64,000 nucleotides of DNA, taken from NCBI GenBank assembly GCA_041874755.1, contig CP102611.1, positions 434,001 through 498,000 of the forward strand, written 5' to 3'. Shown piece after piece: positions 42,274 through 50,574 of this stretch (positions are counted from its first letter, which is position 1; each line of letters begins with the position of its first letter). The position numbers were made by a program, and so were the translations under genes. The DNA is from Chitinibacter sp. SCUT-21. GTDB taxonomy: Bacteria; Pseudomonadota; Gammaproteobacteria; Burkholderiales; Chitinibacteraceae. Below the pieces are notes generated by a model. That model had not been told where the DNA came from. It worked only from the letters and a program-made list of their open reading frames with translations, and made no database searches.

Positions 42274-42786
42274 TTATTTTTTGCGAATCGTATAGAGTGG
42301 CGTTTGACCTGCAATCACCGAACCACTCGCCACGTTAGCCACCGGTGCAAAATCATCTGCATTGGTTAACACAACAGGACTAATGACCGATTTGGCATTG
42401 GCACCAAGGAATTCCAGATCTAATTCCAATACAGGCTGGCCAGCTTTAACAAAGCTACCCTGCTCTGCCAGACGCGTAAAACCTTGACCTGCCAGCTTTA
42501 CTGTCTCGATACCAATATGCACAATCAACTCAACACCAGCGTCATTCACGAGGGCAAAAGCATGGTTGGTGTTAAAAATCTTAACCAACTGCCCATCGCA
42601 TGGCGCTACCACTAATTTGCCAGTTGGCAAAATCGCTACACCATCCCCAACCGCTTTAGTCGCAAATGCCGCATCAGGCACATCTTCCAAAGCAACCACT
42701 TCGCCCGTCACAGGAGAAAGCAGTACTGTTTCGCCGGGATTCGAGGCTGGAACCACCGCAGCAGGCTGCGGTGCAGCCTCAGTTAC
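42274..42786 (-). CDS. nagE: PTS EIIA(Glc/Nag) domain, read in the -1 frame of nagE
   Basis: This frame encodes an EIIA of the glucose family: LLSPVTGEVVALEDVPDAAF, GDGVAILPT, the phospho-accepting His in VELIVHIGIETVKL, and FVKAGQPVLELDL. The only start candidate is a GTG at 42756, which has no Shine-Dalgarno and sits inside a hairpin. Read back to 42786 the frame continues as VTEAAPQPAAVV, an Ala/Pro linker of the type joining IIB to IIA in fused EIICBA proteins, and meets the EIICB frame exactly at its slippery end. I therefore treat it as the C-terminal 170 residues of a frameshift product rather than a free gene. A free protein cannot be excluded. Confidence 0.8.
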   Translation of the reverse strand, partial: VTEAAPQPAAVVPASNPGETVLLSPVTGEVVALEDVPDAAFATKAVGDGVAILPTGKLVVAPCDGQLVKIFNTNHAFALVNDAGVELIVHIGIETVKLAGQGFTRLAEQGSFVKAGQPVLELDLEFLGANAKSVISPVVLTNADDFAPVANVASGSVIAGQTPLYTIRKK

Positions 42787-42792
42787 TTTTTT
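42743..42792 (-). promoter_or_regulatory. nagE: Probable programmed -1 frameshift site in nagE
   Basis: On the reverse strand the EIICB frame reads GCA AAA AAG TAA. A_AAA_AAG (42792-42786) is the classical bacterial -1 slippery heptamer. Five bases later a stem begins: GAGGCTG (42780-42774) with CAGCCTC (42749-42743), and inside it CACCGCAG (42773-42766) with CTGCGGTG (42761-42754), loop CCTG and a four-base bulge GTTC. A -1 slip bypasses the TAA and enters the EIIA frame at GTA (42786). Confidence 0.8.
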
Positions 42793-44273
42793 GCAGCAAC
42801 ACCAAGATTGGCACGCAACTGGTCTGCAATCAACTCAGCTTTTGGTCCAACAATGATTTGCACGCTTTGCTTGTTCAGTTTGATAACACCGCTTGCGCCA
42901 AGGCGTTTTGCAGCCGCTTCGTCAACCAAATCAGCATCATTTACAGACAAACGCAGACGGGTAATGCATGCATCAACGTTTGTAATATTGCTCGCACCAC
43001 CAACTACAGCAACGTAAGCCGCGCCCAATTGTGCAACATCACCAGATGCAGTCGATACCGCAGGAGCCGCAGCAGCTTCGCCAGCAACTTCATCTTCACG
43101 ACCTGGTGTTTTCAGGTTCAAGGCAGTGATTGCTGCGCGGAATACAAAGTAGTAGATCGCGAAGAATACCAAGCCTTGTACGATCAGCATGTACCATTTA
43201 ACTGCCAATGGGTTTTGCGACGACAAGAACATGTCGATGAAACCGCCAGAGAAGGCGAAACCTGAGATCCATTGCATTTGCGCAGCGAGGAACACAGAAA
43301 CACCAGTCAAGAATGCGTGCACCACATACAGCAACGGCGCAACAAACATAAATGAGAATTCCAATGGCTCAGTTACACCAGTTACAAAAGAAGTAACCGC
43401 AGCAGCACCCATGATTGAAGCAACAGCAGCTTTGTTAGCTGGCTTAGCAGTGTGGTAGATCGCCAAAGCAGCGCCTGGCAGACCAAACATCATCACAGGG
43501 AAGAAACCAGCTTGGTACATACCAGTCACACCAGCAACAGCCTTGCCTTCAGCCAGTGATTTAGCACCGCCCAAGAAGTTAGGGATGTCGTTAATACCTG
43601 CAACGTCAAACCAGAATACTGAGTTCAAAGCGTGGTGCAAACCAACAGGAATCAGCAAACGGTTGAAGAAGGCGTAGATACCTGCACCGACAGAACCCAA
43701 GTCTTTAATACCCAGACCAAAGTTTACCAATGCATTGTAAATAACTGGCCAAACCGCCATCAGAATGAACGATACAACAATCATCACAACCGAAGTCACA
43801 ATCGGCACGCAACGACGACCACTAAAGAACGCCAGTGCTTTGTGCAATTCAACTTGACTGAATTTGTTGTAAACCTCACCCGCAATCACACCGGCTAAGA
43901 TACCAACAAAGGCATTTTCGATTTTGCCGAAGGCTTTAGGCACATCTTCAGGCTTGATACCTTCAATTTGCGCAACTGCACCTGGAGACAACAGTGTTGT
44001 CACCACCAAATAGCCAACCAAACCAGCCAAAGCAGCGGCGCCATCTTTATCTTTTGACATACCGTACGCAACACCAACTGCAAACAAAATTGGCATTTTG
44101 TCGATAATTGCTGCACCCGCTTTGATCAAGAACGCAGCCAACTGGCTATTTGCCCCCCAACCCGTTGGGTCAGCCCAGTAGCCGATACCCAACATGATTG
44201 CTGCAGCAGGAAGAACTGCTACAGGCACCATCAGCGAGCGGCCGATTTTTTGTAAATACCCTAGAATATTCAT
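42783..44273 (-). CDS. nagE: N-acetylglucosamine PTS transporter, EIICB
   Basis: 496 residues from the ATG at 44273, preceded by AGGTG; a start eight codons upstream has no RBS. The IIC channel (about 1-370) has ten or so membrane segments with YWADPTGWG, a GLHHALNSVFWFDVAG motif and the conserved GVTEPLEF. The IIB domain (about 415-490) holds the phospho-cysteine in VDACITRLRL. It imports and phosphorylates N-acetylglucosamine, the monomer of chitin, using phosphate from EI and HPr encoded elsewhere. The stop follows a slippery heptamer; shifting to the -1 frame would add the EIIA domain and give 666 residues, close to the 648 of E. coli NagE. Confidence 0.93.
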   Translation of the reverse strand: MNILGYLQKIGRSLMVPVAVLPAAAIMLGIGYWADPTGWGANSQLAAFLIKAGAAIIDKMPILFAVGVAYGMSKDKDGAAALAGLVGYLVVTTLLSPGAVAQIEGIKPEDVPKAFGKIENAFVGILAGVIAGEVYNKFSQVELHKALAFFSGRRCVPIVTSVVMIVVSFILMAVWPVIYNALVNFGLGIKDLGSVGAGIYAFFNRLLIPVGLHHALNSVFWFDVAGINDIPNFLGGAKSLAEGKAVAGVTGMYQAGFFPVMMFGLPGAALAIYHTAKPANKAAVASIMGAAAVTSFVTGVTEPLEFSFMFVAPLLYVVHAFLTGVSVFLAAQMQWISGFAFSGGFIDMFLSSQNPLAVKWYMLIVQGLVFFAIYYFVFRAAITALNLKTPGREDEVAGEAAAAPAVSTASGDVAQLGAAYVAVVGGASNITNVDACITRLRLSVNDADLVDEAAAKRLGASGVIKLNKQSVQIIVGPKAELIADQLRANLGVAAKK

Positions 44274-44404
44274 CTTGTTCACCTTTAAATGACTCAATGA
44301 TTTTTATAAACCAACCAAAGCTGGCATTGTTATTACGACTCCAACCTGTCAACCTCTCAAGCAAAGCTTAAGAAAATAGAACTGGTATGGCGATTATTAA
44401 CTGT

Positions 44405-44424
44405 CATTGCAATATTAGGCAATG
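44405..44424. promoter_or_regulatory. Candidate operator upstream of nagE
   Basis: CATTGC (44405-44410) and GCAATG (44419-44424) form an inverted repeat spaced by eight AT-rich bases, about 130 bases upstream of the nagE start. Spacing of one helical turn and a half suits a dimeric regulator. No known Nag regulator consensus could be matched with confidence. Confidence 0.35.
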
Positions 44425-44674
44425 TTTAAGTAACAACATGTGCGAGTCAGAAAACACAATAGCAATATGCCATTTAGCTTTTGCCACACACATTCAAACT
44501 TAATACAGTTAGGTTCTCAGAGCTGTGTTGCAATCATGTTGAGATCGCTCAATATTTACAATCCACCCGCCACGTTCTTAATACTTCGCAACATTTCTTT
44601 ACATTCACACCCCAGCAAAAGAACAGAAAATTTGCCAGCCGCATATTTTCGTTAAAAAGTCTCGAACGACGCTG

Positions 44675-44703
44675 TTTCACCTAAACAAGGCTTCGGTTAG
44701 AAT
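44675..44703 (+). promoter_or_regulatory. Likely sigma-70 promoter of dapA
   Basis: TTTCAC (44675-44680) and TAGAAT (44698-44703) are separated by 17 bases. The predicted start site near 44710 leaves a leader of about 25 bases before the dapA ATG. Confidence 0.55.
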
Positions 44704-44734
44704 AGTTTCTTTTCTGCCATTGGTTCCACTACTT

Positions 44735-45616
44735 ATGCTCACAGGTAGCCTTGTCGCGCTCGTCACCCCCATGGATGTGAACGGCGAAATTGATTTCCCA
44801 ACGTTAAGAAAACTAGTTGATTGGCATATTGAGCAAGGCACGAACGGCATTGTCGCCGTTGGCACCACGGGCGAATCGCCAACAGTGGATGTTGAGGAGC
44901 ATATCGCCATTGTTCGCGCCGTTGTCGAACAGGCAGCGGGCCGAGTGCCGGTAATTGCGGGCACAGGCGCGAATTCAACCCGAGAAGCAATCCACTTATC
45001 AAACCGGGCATTAGAGGTTGGCGCCAATTATGGTTTAAGCGTAGTGCCGTATTACAACAAACCAACACAAAACGGCTTGTACCAACACTTTAAATCTATC
45101 GCAGAAAACACCGCTCTCCCCACCCTACTCTACAACGTTCCGGGCCGCACGGCATGCGACCTAAGCAACGACACCGCGCTCGAACTGGCCAAACTTCCCA
45201 ATATCGTCGGCATTAAAGATGCAACTGGCAATTTGGAGCGTGCAGCCGATTTAGCCAAGCGCGCACCGAGCGATTTTGCACTCTACAGTGGCGACGATGC
45301 ATCAACCCTGCCATTTATTTTAATTGGCGGGCACGGCACGATTTCCGTTACCGCCAATGTTGCACCACAAGCGATGAGCCAAATGTGTGCCGCAGCAGCG
45401 GCTGGACAAATCAGCACAGCTCGCGCGATTAACGACAAATTGCAAGACCTACACCGCCACCTGTTTATCGAAGCCAATCCAATTCCAGTAAAATGGGCGC
45501 TAGAAGCAATGGGCAAAATTCCAGCAGGTATTCGCCTTCCACTCACGCGCCTAAGCGAGCCAGCACAAGCTATTGTGCGCAAAGCTTTGCAAGCAGCCGA
45601 TCTGATCAACCCGTAA
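44735..45616 (+). CDS. dapA: 4-hydroxy-tetrahydrodipicolinate synthase
   Basis: 293 residues from the ATG at 44735 ([13 protein letters not shown], the standard DapA opening); a TTG five codons upstream is unlikely. The family motif [14 protein letters not shown] and the catalytic [11 protein letters not shown] (Tyr and Arg of the active site) followed by the Schiff-base lysine in [11 protein letters not shown] are intact. It condenses pyruvate with aspartate semialdehyde for lysine and diaminopimelate synthesis in the cytosol. It is followed after 24 bases by bamC, an arrangement seen in many proteobacteria. Confidence 0.98.
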   Translation: MLTGSLVALVTPMDVNGEIDFPTLRKLVDWHIEQGTNGIVAVGTTGESPTVDVEEHIAIVRAVVEQAAGRVPVIAGTGANSTREAIHLSNRALEVGANYGLSVVPYYNKPTQNGLYQHFKSIAENTALPTLLYNVPGRTACDLSNDTALELAKLPNIVGIKDATGNLERAADLAKRAPSDFALYSGDDASTLPFILIGGHGTISVTANVAPQAMSQMCAAAAAGQISTARAINDKLQDLHRHLFIEANPIPVKWALEAMGKIPAGIRLPLTRLSEPAQAIVRKALQAADLINP

Positions 45617-45640
45617 TTAGTGCTCACCTAGGTTAGAACA

Positions 45641-46780
45641 ATGCAACCGAAACACATTAAGAAACTCACGTTAGCTTCGACACTAATTGTCATGCTGTCA
45701 GCCTGCTCGACAGATCAATCGCTACTTTCCAGCAAAGTGGACTACCGAAGCGGCAGCGACAACGTCAACAAAAACACACTGGAAATCCCACCTGATTTAA
45801 CGGCAATTAGTGCAAATAACGCCTACAGCACACCAACAACCGCGACATCAGCCCAAGCAACACAAACTCAGCGCACACAATCAGGGCAGGAAGTCCTGCC
45901 ACAGTACGGCAACGCACAAATTGTAGTGCAAGATGGCATCCGTTTTATTGAAGCTCAAATCCCTGCAGAAAAAGCGTGGGACGACATTAAAGACTTCTGG
46001 CTTGCCAATGGTTTTATCCTGACACAAGAAGACCCCAATACGGGTGTCATGGAGACAGATTGGCTCCAAAATCGCGCCGACCTGCCTAACGACTTCATGA
46101 CCAATTTGATTCGCAAAGTAGCTGATCAATTTGTTTCAACCGACACCCTTGACAAATATCGTGCACGTATTGAACGCAGCTCCAAACCAAACACGGTTAA
46201 TATCTATGTCACACACCGTGGCATGACCGAAGTTTATAAAGAAGGCGAAGCCAATACGAAGCAATGGAATGGTACCGTCTGGACACCGAGCGAACCAAGG
46301 CCTGAACTTGAAGCAGAAATCATGGCGATGATGCTGCAAACTTTAGGCGTTAAGAAAGATGTCGCCCAAGCCGAAGCGAAGAAAGCAGAAAATCTGCCAG
46401 CCCGTGCCGCGCTTTCAACCTCAGGCCAAGCCATTGAACTGACTGACAACTTCGACCGTGCATGGCGCCGCGTTGGCTTGGCTTTTGACCGCATTGGTTA
46501 CAACGTCCAAGACCGTAATCGTAGCACCGGCGTTTACAGCGTACAGCGCGCAGCCACTGACATTGATAAAGAGCTAGAAACCAATTACTTCGCATCGCTG
46601 GCTTTCTGGAAAAAAGGCGAATCGAAGGAAGAAATCAGTAAATCATTAGGCCAAAGCTACGACGTAAAATTGGCCACGCAAAATGGCAAAACAGTACTGA
46701 GCATCAGCAGCAAGGATGGAGCGATCGACCCTGCAGTACAGAAGAAAATGCTAAGCGATTTATTGAACCAACTAAAATAA
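45641..46780 (+). CDS. bamC: Outer-membrane protein assembly factor BamC
   Basis: 379 residues. Signal peptide with lipobox LSAC (Cys 22), then a long Ser/Thr/Ala-rich unstructured region with the conserved VDYRSGSD near residue 34 and LEIPPDLT, which in E. coli BamC binds BamD. Two helix-grip domains follow (about 95-210 and 265-375). It is a lipoprotein of the beta-barrel assembly complex. Its place directly behind dapA agrees with other genomes. A two-way terminator lies 70 bases downstream. Confidence 0.93.
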   Translation: MQPKHIKKLTLASTLIVMLSACSTDQSLLSSKVDYRSGSDNVNKNTLEIPPDLTAISANNAYSTPTTATSAQATQTQRTQSGQEVLPQYGNAQIVVQDGIRFIEAQIPAEKAWDDIKDFWLANGFILTQEDPNTGVMETDWLQNRADLPNDFMTNLIRKVADQFVSTDTLDKYRARIERSSKPNTVNIYVTHRGMTEVYKEGEANTKQWNGTVWTPSEPRPELEAEIMAMMLQTLGVKKDVAQAEAKKAENLPARAALSTSGQAIELTDNFDRAWRRVGLAFDRIGYNVQDRNRSTGVYSVQRAATDIDKELETNYFASLAFWKKGESKEEISKSLGQSYDVKLATQNGKTVLSISSKDGAIDPAVQKKMLSDLLNQLK

Positions 46781-46853
46781 TCGCGCCAAGTATAGCCACA
46801 GCCAGCAGCTGTGGCTTACCTTATCAAGCAATACCCATCATTTTTAAAACAAT

Positions 46854-46885
46854 AAAAAAGCCAATCACGTGTGATTGGCTTTTTT
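46854..46885. terminator. Two-way terminator between bamC and typA
   Basis: AAAAAAGCCAATCAC (46854-46868) pairs with GTGATTGGCTTTTTT (46871-46885); the A and T runs make it work in both directions for the convergent genes. Confidence 0.92.
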
Positions 46886-46900
46886 CATATCGACTAACGA

Positions 46901-48718
46901 TTAGTTAGCCGATGCTTTGTAGTTACGTTTACGCTCGTTCTCAGTCAAGAAACGCTTACGGATGCGCACTGATTTTGGTGTGATTTCAACCAATTCATCG
47001 TCAGCAATAAACTCTACCGCTGATTCCAGCGTCAGTTTCACTGGTGGCGTCAAACGCACTGCTTCGTCAGTACCTGAAGCGCGAACGTTAGTTAGCTGCT
47101 TACCTTTAATTGGGTTCACAACCAAATCATTGTCGCGGCTATGGATACCGATTACCATGCCTTCGTACAATTTATCGCCTGGGCTAACAAACATACGACC
47201 GCGATCGTCCAATTTCCACAATGCGTAAGCAACCGCTTCGCCATTGTCTTGAGAAATCAACACGCCGTTGTGACGACCTGGCATATCGGCTTTGGCCGGT
47301 GCGTAGTCATCAAACACATGGCTCATCAAGCCAGTACCACGCGTCAAGGTCATGAAGTCGCCTTGGAAACCGATCAAACCACGCGCTGGAACATGGTATT
47401 CCAAACGTGTACGGCCTTGACCATCAGAAACCATATTGGTCAATTCGCCACGGCGACGACCGATTTCTTCCATCACGCCGCCTTGGTGTTCGTCTTCCAA
47501 GTCGATGGTCAGGTTTTCATACGGCTCGCATTTCACGCCGTTAATTTCTTTGTAAACCACGCGTGGTTTAGCCACGGCCATTTCAAAGCCTTCGCGACGC
47601 ATGTTTTCCAACAAAATCGTCAAGTGCAATTCGCCGCGACCTGAAACACGGAATACGTCGGTGTCATCTGTGTCTTCAACACGCAATGCCACGTTAACCA
47701 ACAATTCTTTATTCAGACGATCACGAATTTGGCGGCTAGTTACAAATTTGCCTTCAGTACCGGCCAATGGTGAGGTGTTCACCATAAAGTCCATCGTTAA
47801 TGTTGGCTCATCCACACCCAATACTGGCAGACCCACTGGCGCGTCTTTATCACAGATCGTTACACCGATACCGATGTCTTCCAGGCCAGAAATAATGATG
47901 ATGTCGCCGGCTTCAGCTTCAGCCACTTCAACGCGCTCCAGACCTTTAAAGCCCAGAACTTGGTTGATACGACCCGCAGCCACTTGTTCTTCGTGGTTCA
48001 TTACCACCACTTGCTGACCTGGCTTGATACGGCCATTCAATACTTTACCAACGCCAAGACGGCCGGTGTAAGTTGAGTAATCAAGCGCAGAAATTTGCAA
48101 TTGCAATGGCGCATCAGCGTCGCCCGGTGGCGCAGGCACTGCAGACACCAACAGGTCTAGCAATGGACGCATATTGTCTGATTCTTCTTCTAGCGACAGC
48201 TTAGCAAAGCCATTCAAACCTGAAGCGTAGATCATTTGGAAGTCGAGCTGATCATCGGTCGCGCCCAACTTATCAAACAAATCAAAAACTTGATCGTGAA
48301 CCCAATCAGGACGAGCGCCCGGACGGTCAATTTTATTAATTACAACAATCGGTTTCAGACCCAAAGCCAAGGCTTTTTTCGTCACGAAACGCGTTTGTGG
48401 CATCGGGCCTTCAACAGCGTCAACCAACAGCAACACGCCGTCTACCATACCCAATACACGCTCAACTTCACCACCGAAGTCCGCGTGACCTGGGGTGTCT
48501 ACGATGTTGATGTGCGTGCCGTTGTATTCGATGGCAGTATTTTTTGCCAGAATGGTAATGCCGCGCTCTTTTTCAAGATCGTTGCTATCCATTACGCGTT
48601 CAGCGACTTGCTGGTTAGCGCGGAAAGTGCCTGCTTGTTGCAGAAGCTGGTCTACCAGCGTGGTTTTACCATGATCGACGTGGGCGATGATGGCGACGTT
48701 ACGAAGTGCACGGGTCAT
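46901..48718 (-). CDS. typA: Translational GTPase TypA/BipA
   Basis: 605 residues, the normal length. G-domain motifs: [12 protein letters not shown] (G1), [13 protein letters not shown] (switch I), [14 protein letters not shown] (G3) and [10 protein letters not shown] (G4). Elongation-factor-like domains II, III and V and the BipA-specific C-terminal domain follow, including the [19 protein letters not shown] block. It binds the ribosome and supports growth and ribosome assembly at low temperature or stress. It stands alone between a two-way terminator and the Nudix gene cluster. Confidence 0.98.
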   Translation of the reverse strand: MTRALRNVAIIAHVDHGKTTLVDQLLQQAGTFRANQQVAERVMDSNDLEKERGITILAKNTAIEYNGTHINIVDTPGHADFGGEVERVLGMVDGVLLLVDAVEGPMPQTRFVTKKALALGLKPIVVINKIDRPGARPDWVHDQVFDLFDKLGATDDQLDFQMIYASGLNGFAKLSLEEESDNMRPLLDLLVSAVPAPPGDADAPLQLQISALDYSTYTGRLGVGKVLNGRIKPGQQVVVMNHEEQVAAGRINQVLGFKGLERVEVAEAEAGDIIIISGLEDIGIGVTICDKDAPVGLPVLGVDEPTLTMDFMVNTSPLAGTEGKFVTSRQIRDRLNKELLVNVALRVEDTDDTDVFRVSGRGELHLTILLENMRREGFEMAVAKPRVVYKEINGVKCEPYENLTIDLEDEHQGGVMEEIGRRRGELTNMVSDGQGRTRLEYHVPARGLIGFQGDFMTLTRGTGLMSHVFDDYAPAKADMPGRHNGVLISQDNGEAVAYALWKLDDRGRMFVSPGDKLYEGMVIGIHSRDNDLVVNPIKGKQLTNVRASGTDEAVRLTPPVKLTLESAVEFIADDELVEITPKSVRIRKRFLTENERKRNYKASAN

Positions 48719-48800
48719 GTTTGGACTGTGGGCTATTTGCGAAAGTGGCGGATTGTATCACGCCTCGAAGACAATTCTGAACTTCCACGGCGACAGGCAT

Positions 48801-48822
48801 AAAAAAAACGCACTAATGCGTT
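48801..48822 (-). terminator. Terminator after the Nudix operon
   Basis: On the reverse strand AACGCA (48822-48817) pairs with TGCGTT (48812-48807) around TTAG, and a run of T (48808-48801) follows. The stem is short but the T run is good. Confidence 0.6.
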
Positions 48823-48947
48823 GATTTTAATGACAAACGGCATGCTTTCCTAACATTACACCGAGCACTTTCTAACACAGTTGCAATTTACAATGAAACT
48901 CCAAGCGCTATTACTTGTCATGATCAGGTTTGGCATTCATAACGCCC

Positions 48948-49562
48948 TTACCGAGTACAATCTAGTGGTATACCCTCCAAGCCCAAGTTGGAAGATAGCT
49001 GTAGCAACATACCCGCAGTAGCACCCCAAACTACTTTGCCGTTGTGTTCAAGAAAATGTGTTGCGACCCTTACCCCTGCCCGCTCAACGTAGCGCCGCTC
49101 ATAGCGACTAGGATCAAGCGCAATCGATAGAGGCAATTCAAATACCTCTGCCACCTCATTAACATCGGGACATAGCGGCAAATCGGGCGGCAAAATCGCC
49201 AATACAGGCGTTACACAAAAACCACTAATTGTGTGGTACTCACCCAAGGTGCATAGTGGCTCGATGAAATGTGCAGCAATTCCAACTTCTTCTTCAGTTT
49301 CCCGTACGGCGGCAGCGATTGCGTCAATATCGGTCTCCTCGATCGCACCACCAGGAAAGCTGACCTGACCAGCATGCGTAGACAAATGATCAGCTCTACG
49401 TGTCAATAACACCGAAACACACTGCGGATGGAGCACTAAACCAATCAACACAGCAGCTTTACGGGTTGCGATTGGTTTGATGTCGGCGGCTACACTTGAT
49501 TGAAAAGCAGAAAGCCGTGGGCGCAGCCAATTGAGCAATTCACTAGGGGTTTCAGGCAGCAT
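48948..49562 (-). CDS. CoA-pyrophosphatase-type Nudix hydrolase
   Basis: 204 residues from the ATG at 49562, inside the end of the preceding gene (11-base overlap). VSFPGGAIEETDIDAIAAA followed by VRETEEEVGI is the Nudix box in the CoA-pyrophosphatase form, with Asp where the first Glu of the general motif stands. RKAAVLIGLV before the box and a later ISGFCVTPVLAIL match the CoA-ase subgroup. It probably cleaves coenzyme A or its oxidised forms in the cytosol. Cotranscribed with the YadS-type channel gene. Confidence 0.9.
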   Translation of the reverse strand: MLPETPSELLNWLRPRLSAFQSSVAADIKPIATRKAAVLIGLVLHPQCVSVLLTRRADHLSTHAGQVSFPGGAIEETDIDAIAAAVRETEEEVGIAAHFIEPLCTLGEYHTISGFCVTPVLAILPPDLPLCPDVNEVAEVFELPLSIALDPSRYERRYVERAGVRVATHFLEHNGKVVWGATAGMLLQLSSNLGLEGIPLDCTR

Positions 49563-50178
49563 CAGAATCAACCTTAGGTAAACTCAAATCACGCCAGTGC
49601 GCCACCAGACGCAAGACCAATCCCAACATGAACAGAGCCCACACCCACATTGCTGAGTTCATTCCGTTGATCTGTGCAAAATAAAACAAGATGGCAACAA
49701 CTATAGACACCGTACCGTAAAAATCTTCATGCAAAATAAATGGCACATCATTAACCATCATATCGCGCACCAAACCGCCGCCAACCGCCGTTACAAAAGC
49801 CAACACACACACACCAAATAGATTCAAGTCCATTGCCATCGCGACTTGGGCTCCAGCAATACTAAAAGCAACTAGACCAATGGAATCCGCAACAATGAAT
49901 AGCTTACGTAACATGCCACGATTTTTTTGGTGCAACTTAATCAACCAAGCCAAAGCCAGCGTTGAAAAAATAGTAAAGAACGGGCCATTATCAACAAACA
50001 CACGTGGCACTTGATTGACTAAAACATCGCGAATCATGCCGCCACCGATAGCCGTCAACAGCGCAAGAATCACGACACCCAGCACATCAAAACGCTTTTG
50101 CGCGCCAATTAAATAACCAGAAATGGTAAATGAAGCAGTGCCAATCAGATACAACCATGTAAATTCCGGAAGCTGCAA
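49552..50178 (-). CDS. YadS/TRIC-family membrane channel (UPF0126)
   Basis: 208 residues with six or seven membrane segments arranged as two repeats, each with the signature GGGMIRDVL (first) or GGGLVRDMM (second). This is the UPF0126 family, related in structure to trimeric intracellular cation channels. Bacterial members are thought to pass cations or small solutes, without a settled role. The end overlaps the Nudix gene by 11 bases. Confidence 0.93.
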   Translation of the reverse strand: MQLPEFTWLYLIGTASFTISGYLIGAQKRFDVLGVVILALLTAIGGGMIRDVLVNQVPRVFVDNGPFFTIFSTLALAWLIKLHQKNRGMLRKLFIVADSIGLVAFSIAGAQVAMAMDLNLFGVCVLAFVTAVGGGLVRDMMVNDVPFILHEDFYGTVSIVVAILFYFAQINGMNSAMWVWALFMLGLVLRLVAHWRDLSLPKVDSDAA

Positions 50179-50211
50179 AACAAGATCCTAGCAATGAAAA
50201 ATAAAAACCAC

Positions 50212-50574
50212 CTAGCTGGTTAATTTGTCTCGAACCGCGACGGCAATCACTTTAAGCTCAGAAAAATAATCGGGTATTGATACAAATTCATCTTTTTTTG
50301 CAGACAGCTCAATATTTTTACTCATCTGAGCGATCTGTGTCGCACCTAACTGACCCGCTGCACCCTTTAGTTTGTGCGCTAAGCTAATAATTTGCTCTTT
50401 ATCATTGGCTGGAATTACCGACTCCAACCCAGCCAAACACTCATCCAAAGTGGGGTAAAACAGCGCCAACAATTCATCACGCATATCCATGCCAACAGCG
50501 TTTTTCAACTCATTAAACATGGCCTCGATATCGACCAATTCTTGCTCTACCGCGGTAGTTAAATTAGCATCCAT
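50212..50574 (-). CDS. HPt phosphotransfer protein
   Basis: 120 residues from the ATG at 50574, which shares one base with the stop of the kinase gene and has GGAGG upstream. ISLAHKLKGAAGQLGATQIA is a standard HPt motif with phospho-acceptor His 67. It should receive phosphate from the receivers of the hybrid kinase encoded just before it and pass it to an unlinked response regulator, since none is encoded nearby. Confidence 0.92.
   Translation of the reverse strand: MDANLTTAVEQELVDIEAMFNELKNAVGMDMRDELLALFYPTLDECLAGLESVIPANDKEQIISLAHKLKGAAGQLGATQIAQMSKNIELSAKKDEFVSIPDYFSELKVIAVAVRDKLTS

Larger units (their letters stand above)
44298..44734. other. Gap between nagE and dapA with both promoters
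   Basis: 437 bases between two divergent genes. It is AT-rich and contains no open frame with an RBS and no RNA gene that I can recognise. It should hold the nagE promoter (reverse) and the dapA promoter (forward, near 44675-44703). One candidate operator is noted separately at 44405-44424. Confidence 0.6.

Noticed and set aside
42274-42756. EIIA as an independent gene starting at GTG 42756
   Set aside because: No ribosome binding site, a start inside a long stem, and a meaningful linker upstream in the same frame all favour readthrough by frameshift from EIICB. Kept only as an alternative.
46792-46816. Inverted repeat AGCCACAGC ... GCTGTGGCT after bamC
   Set aside because: It forms a hairpin but no T run follows, and the strong two-way terminator lies just downstream; no separate role can be supported.
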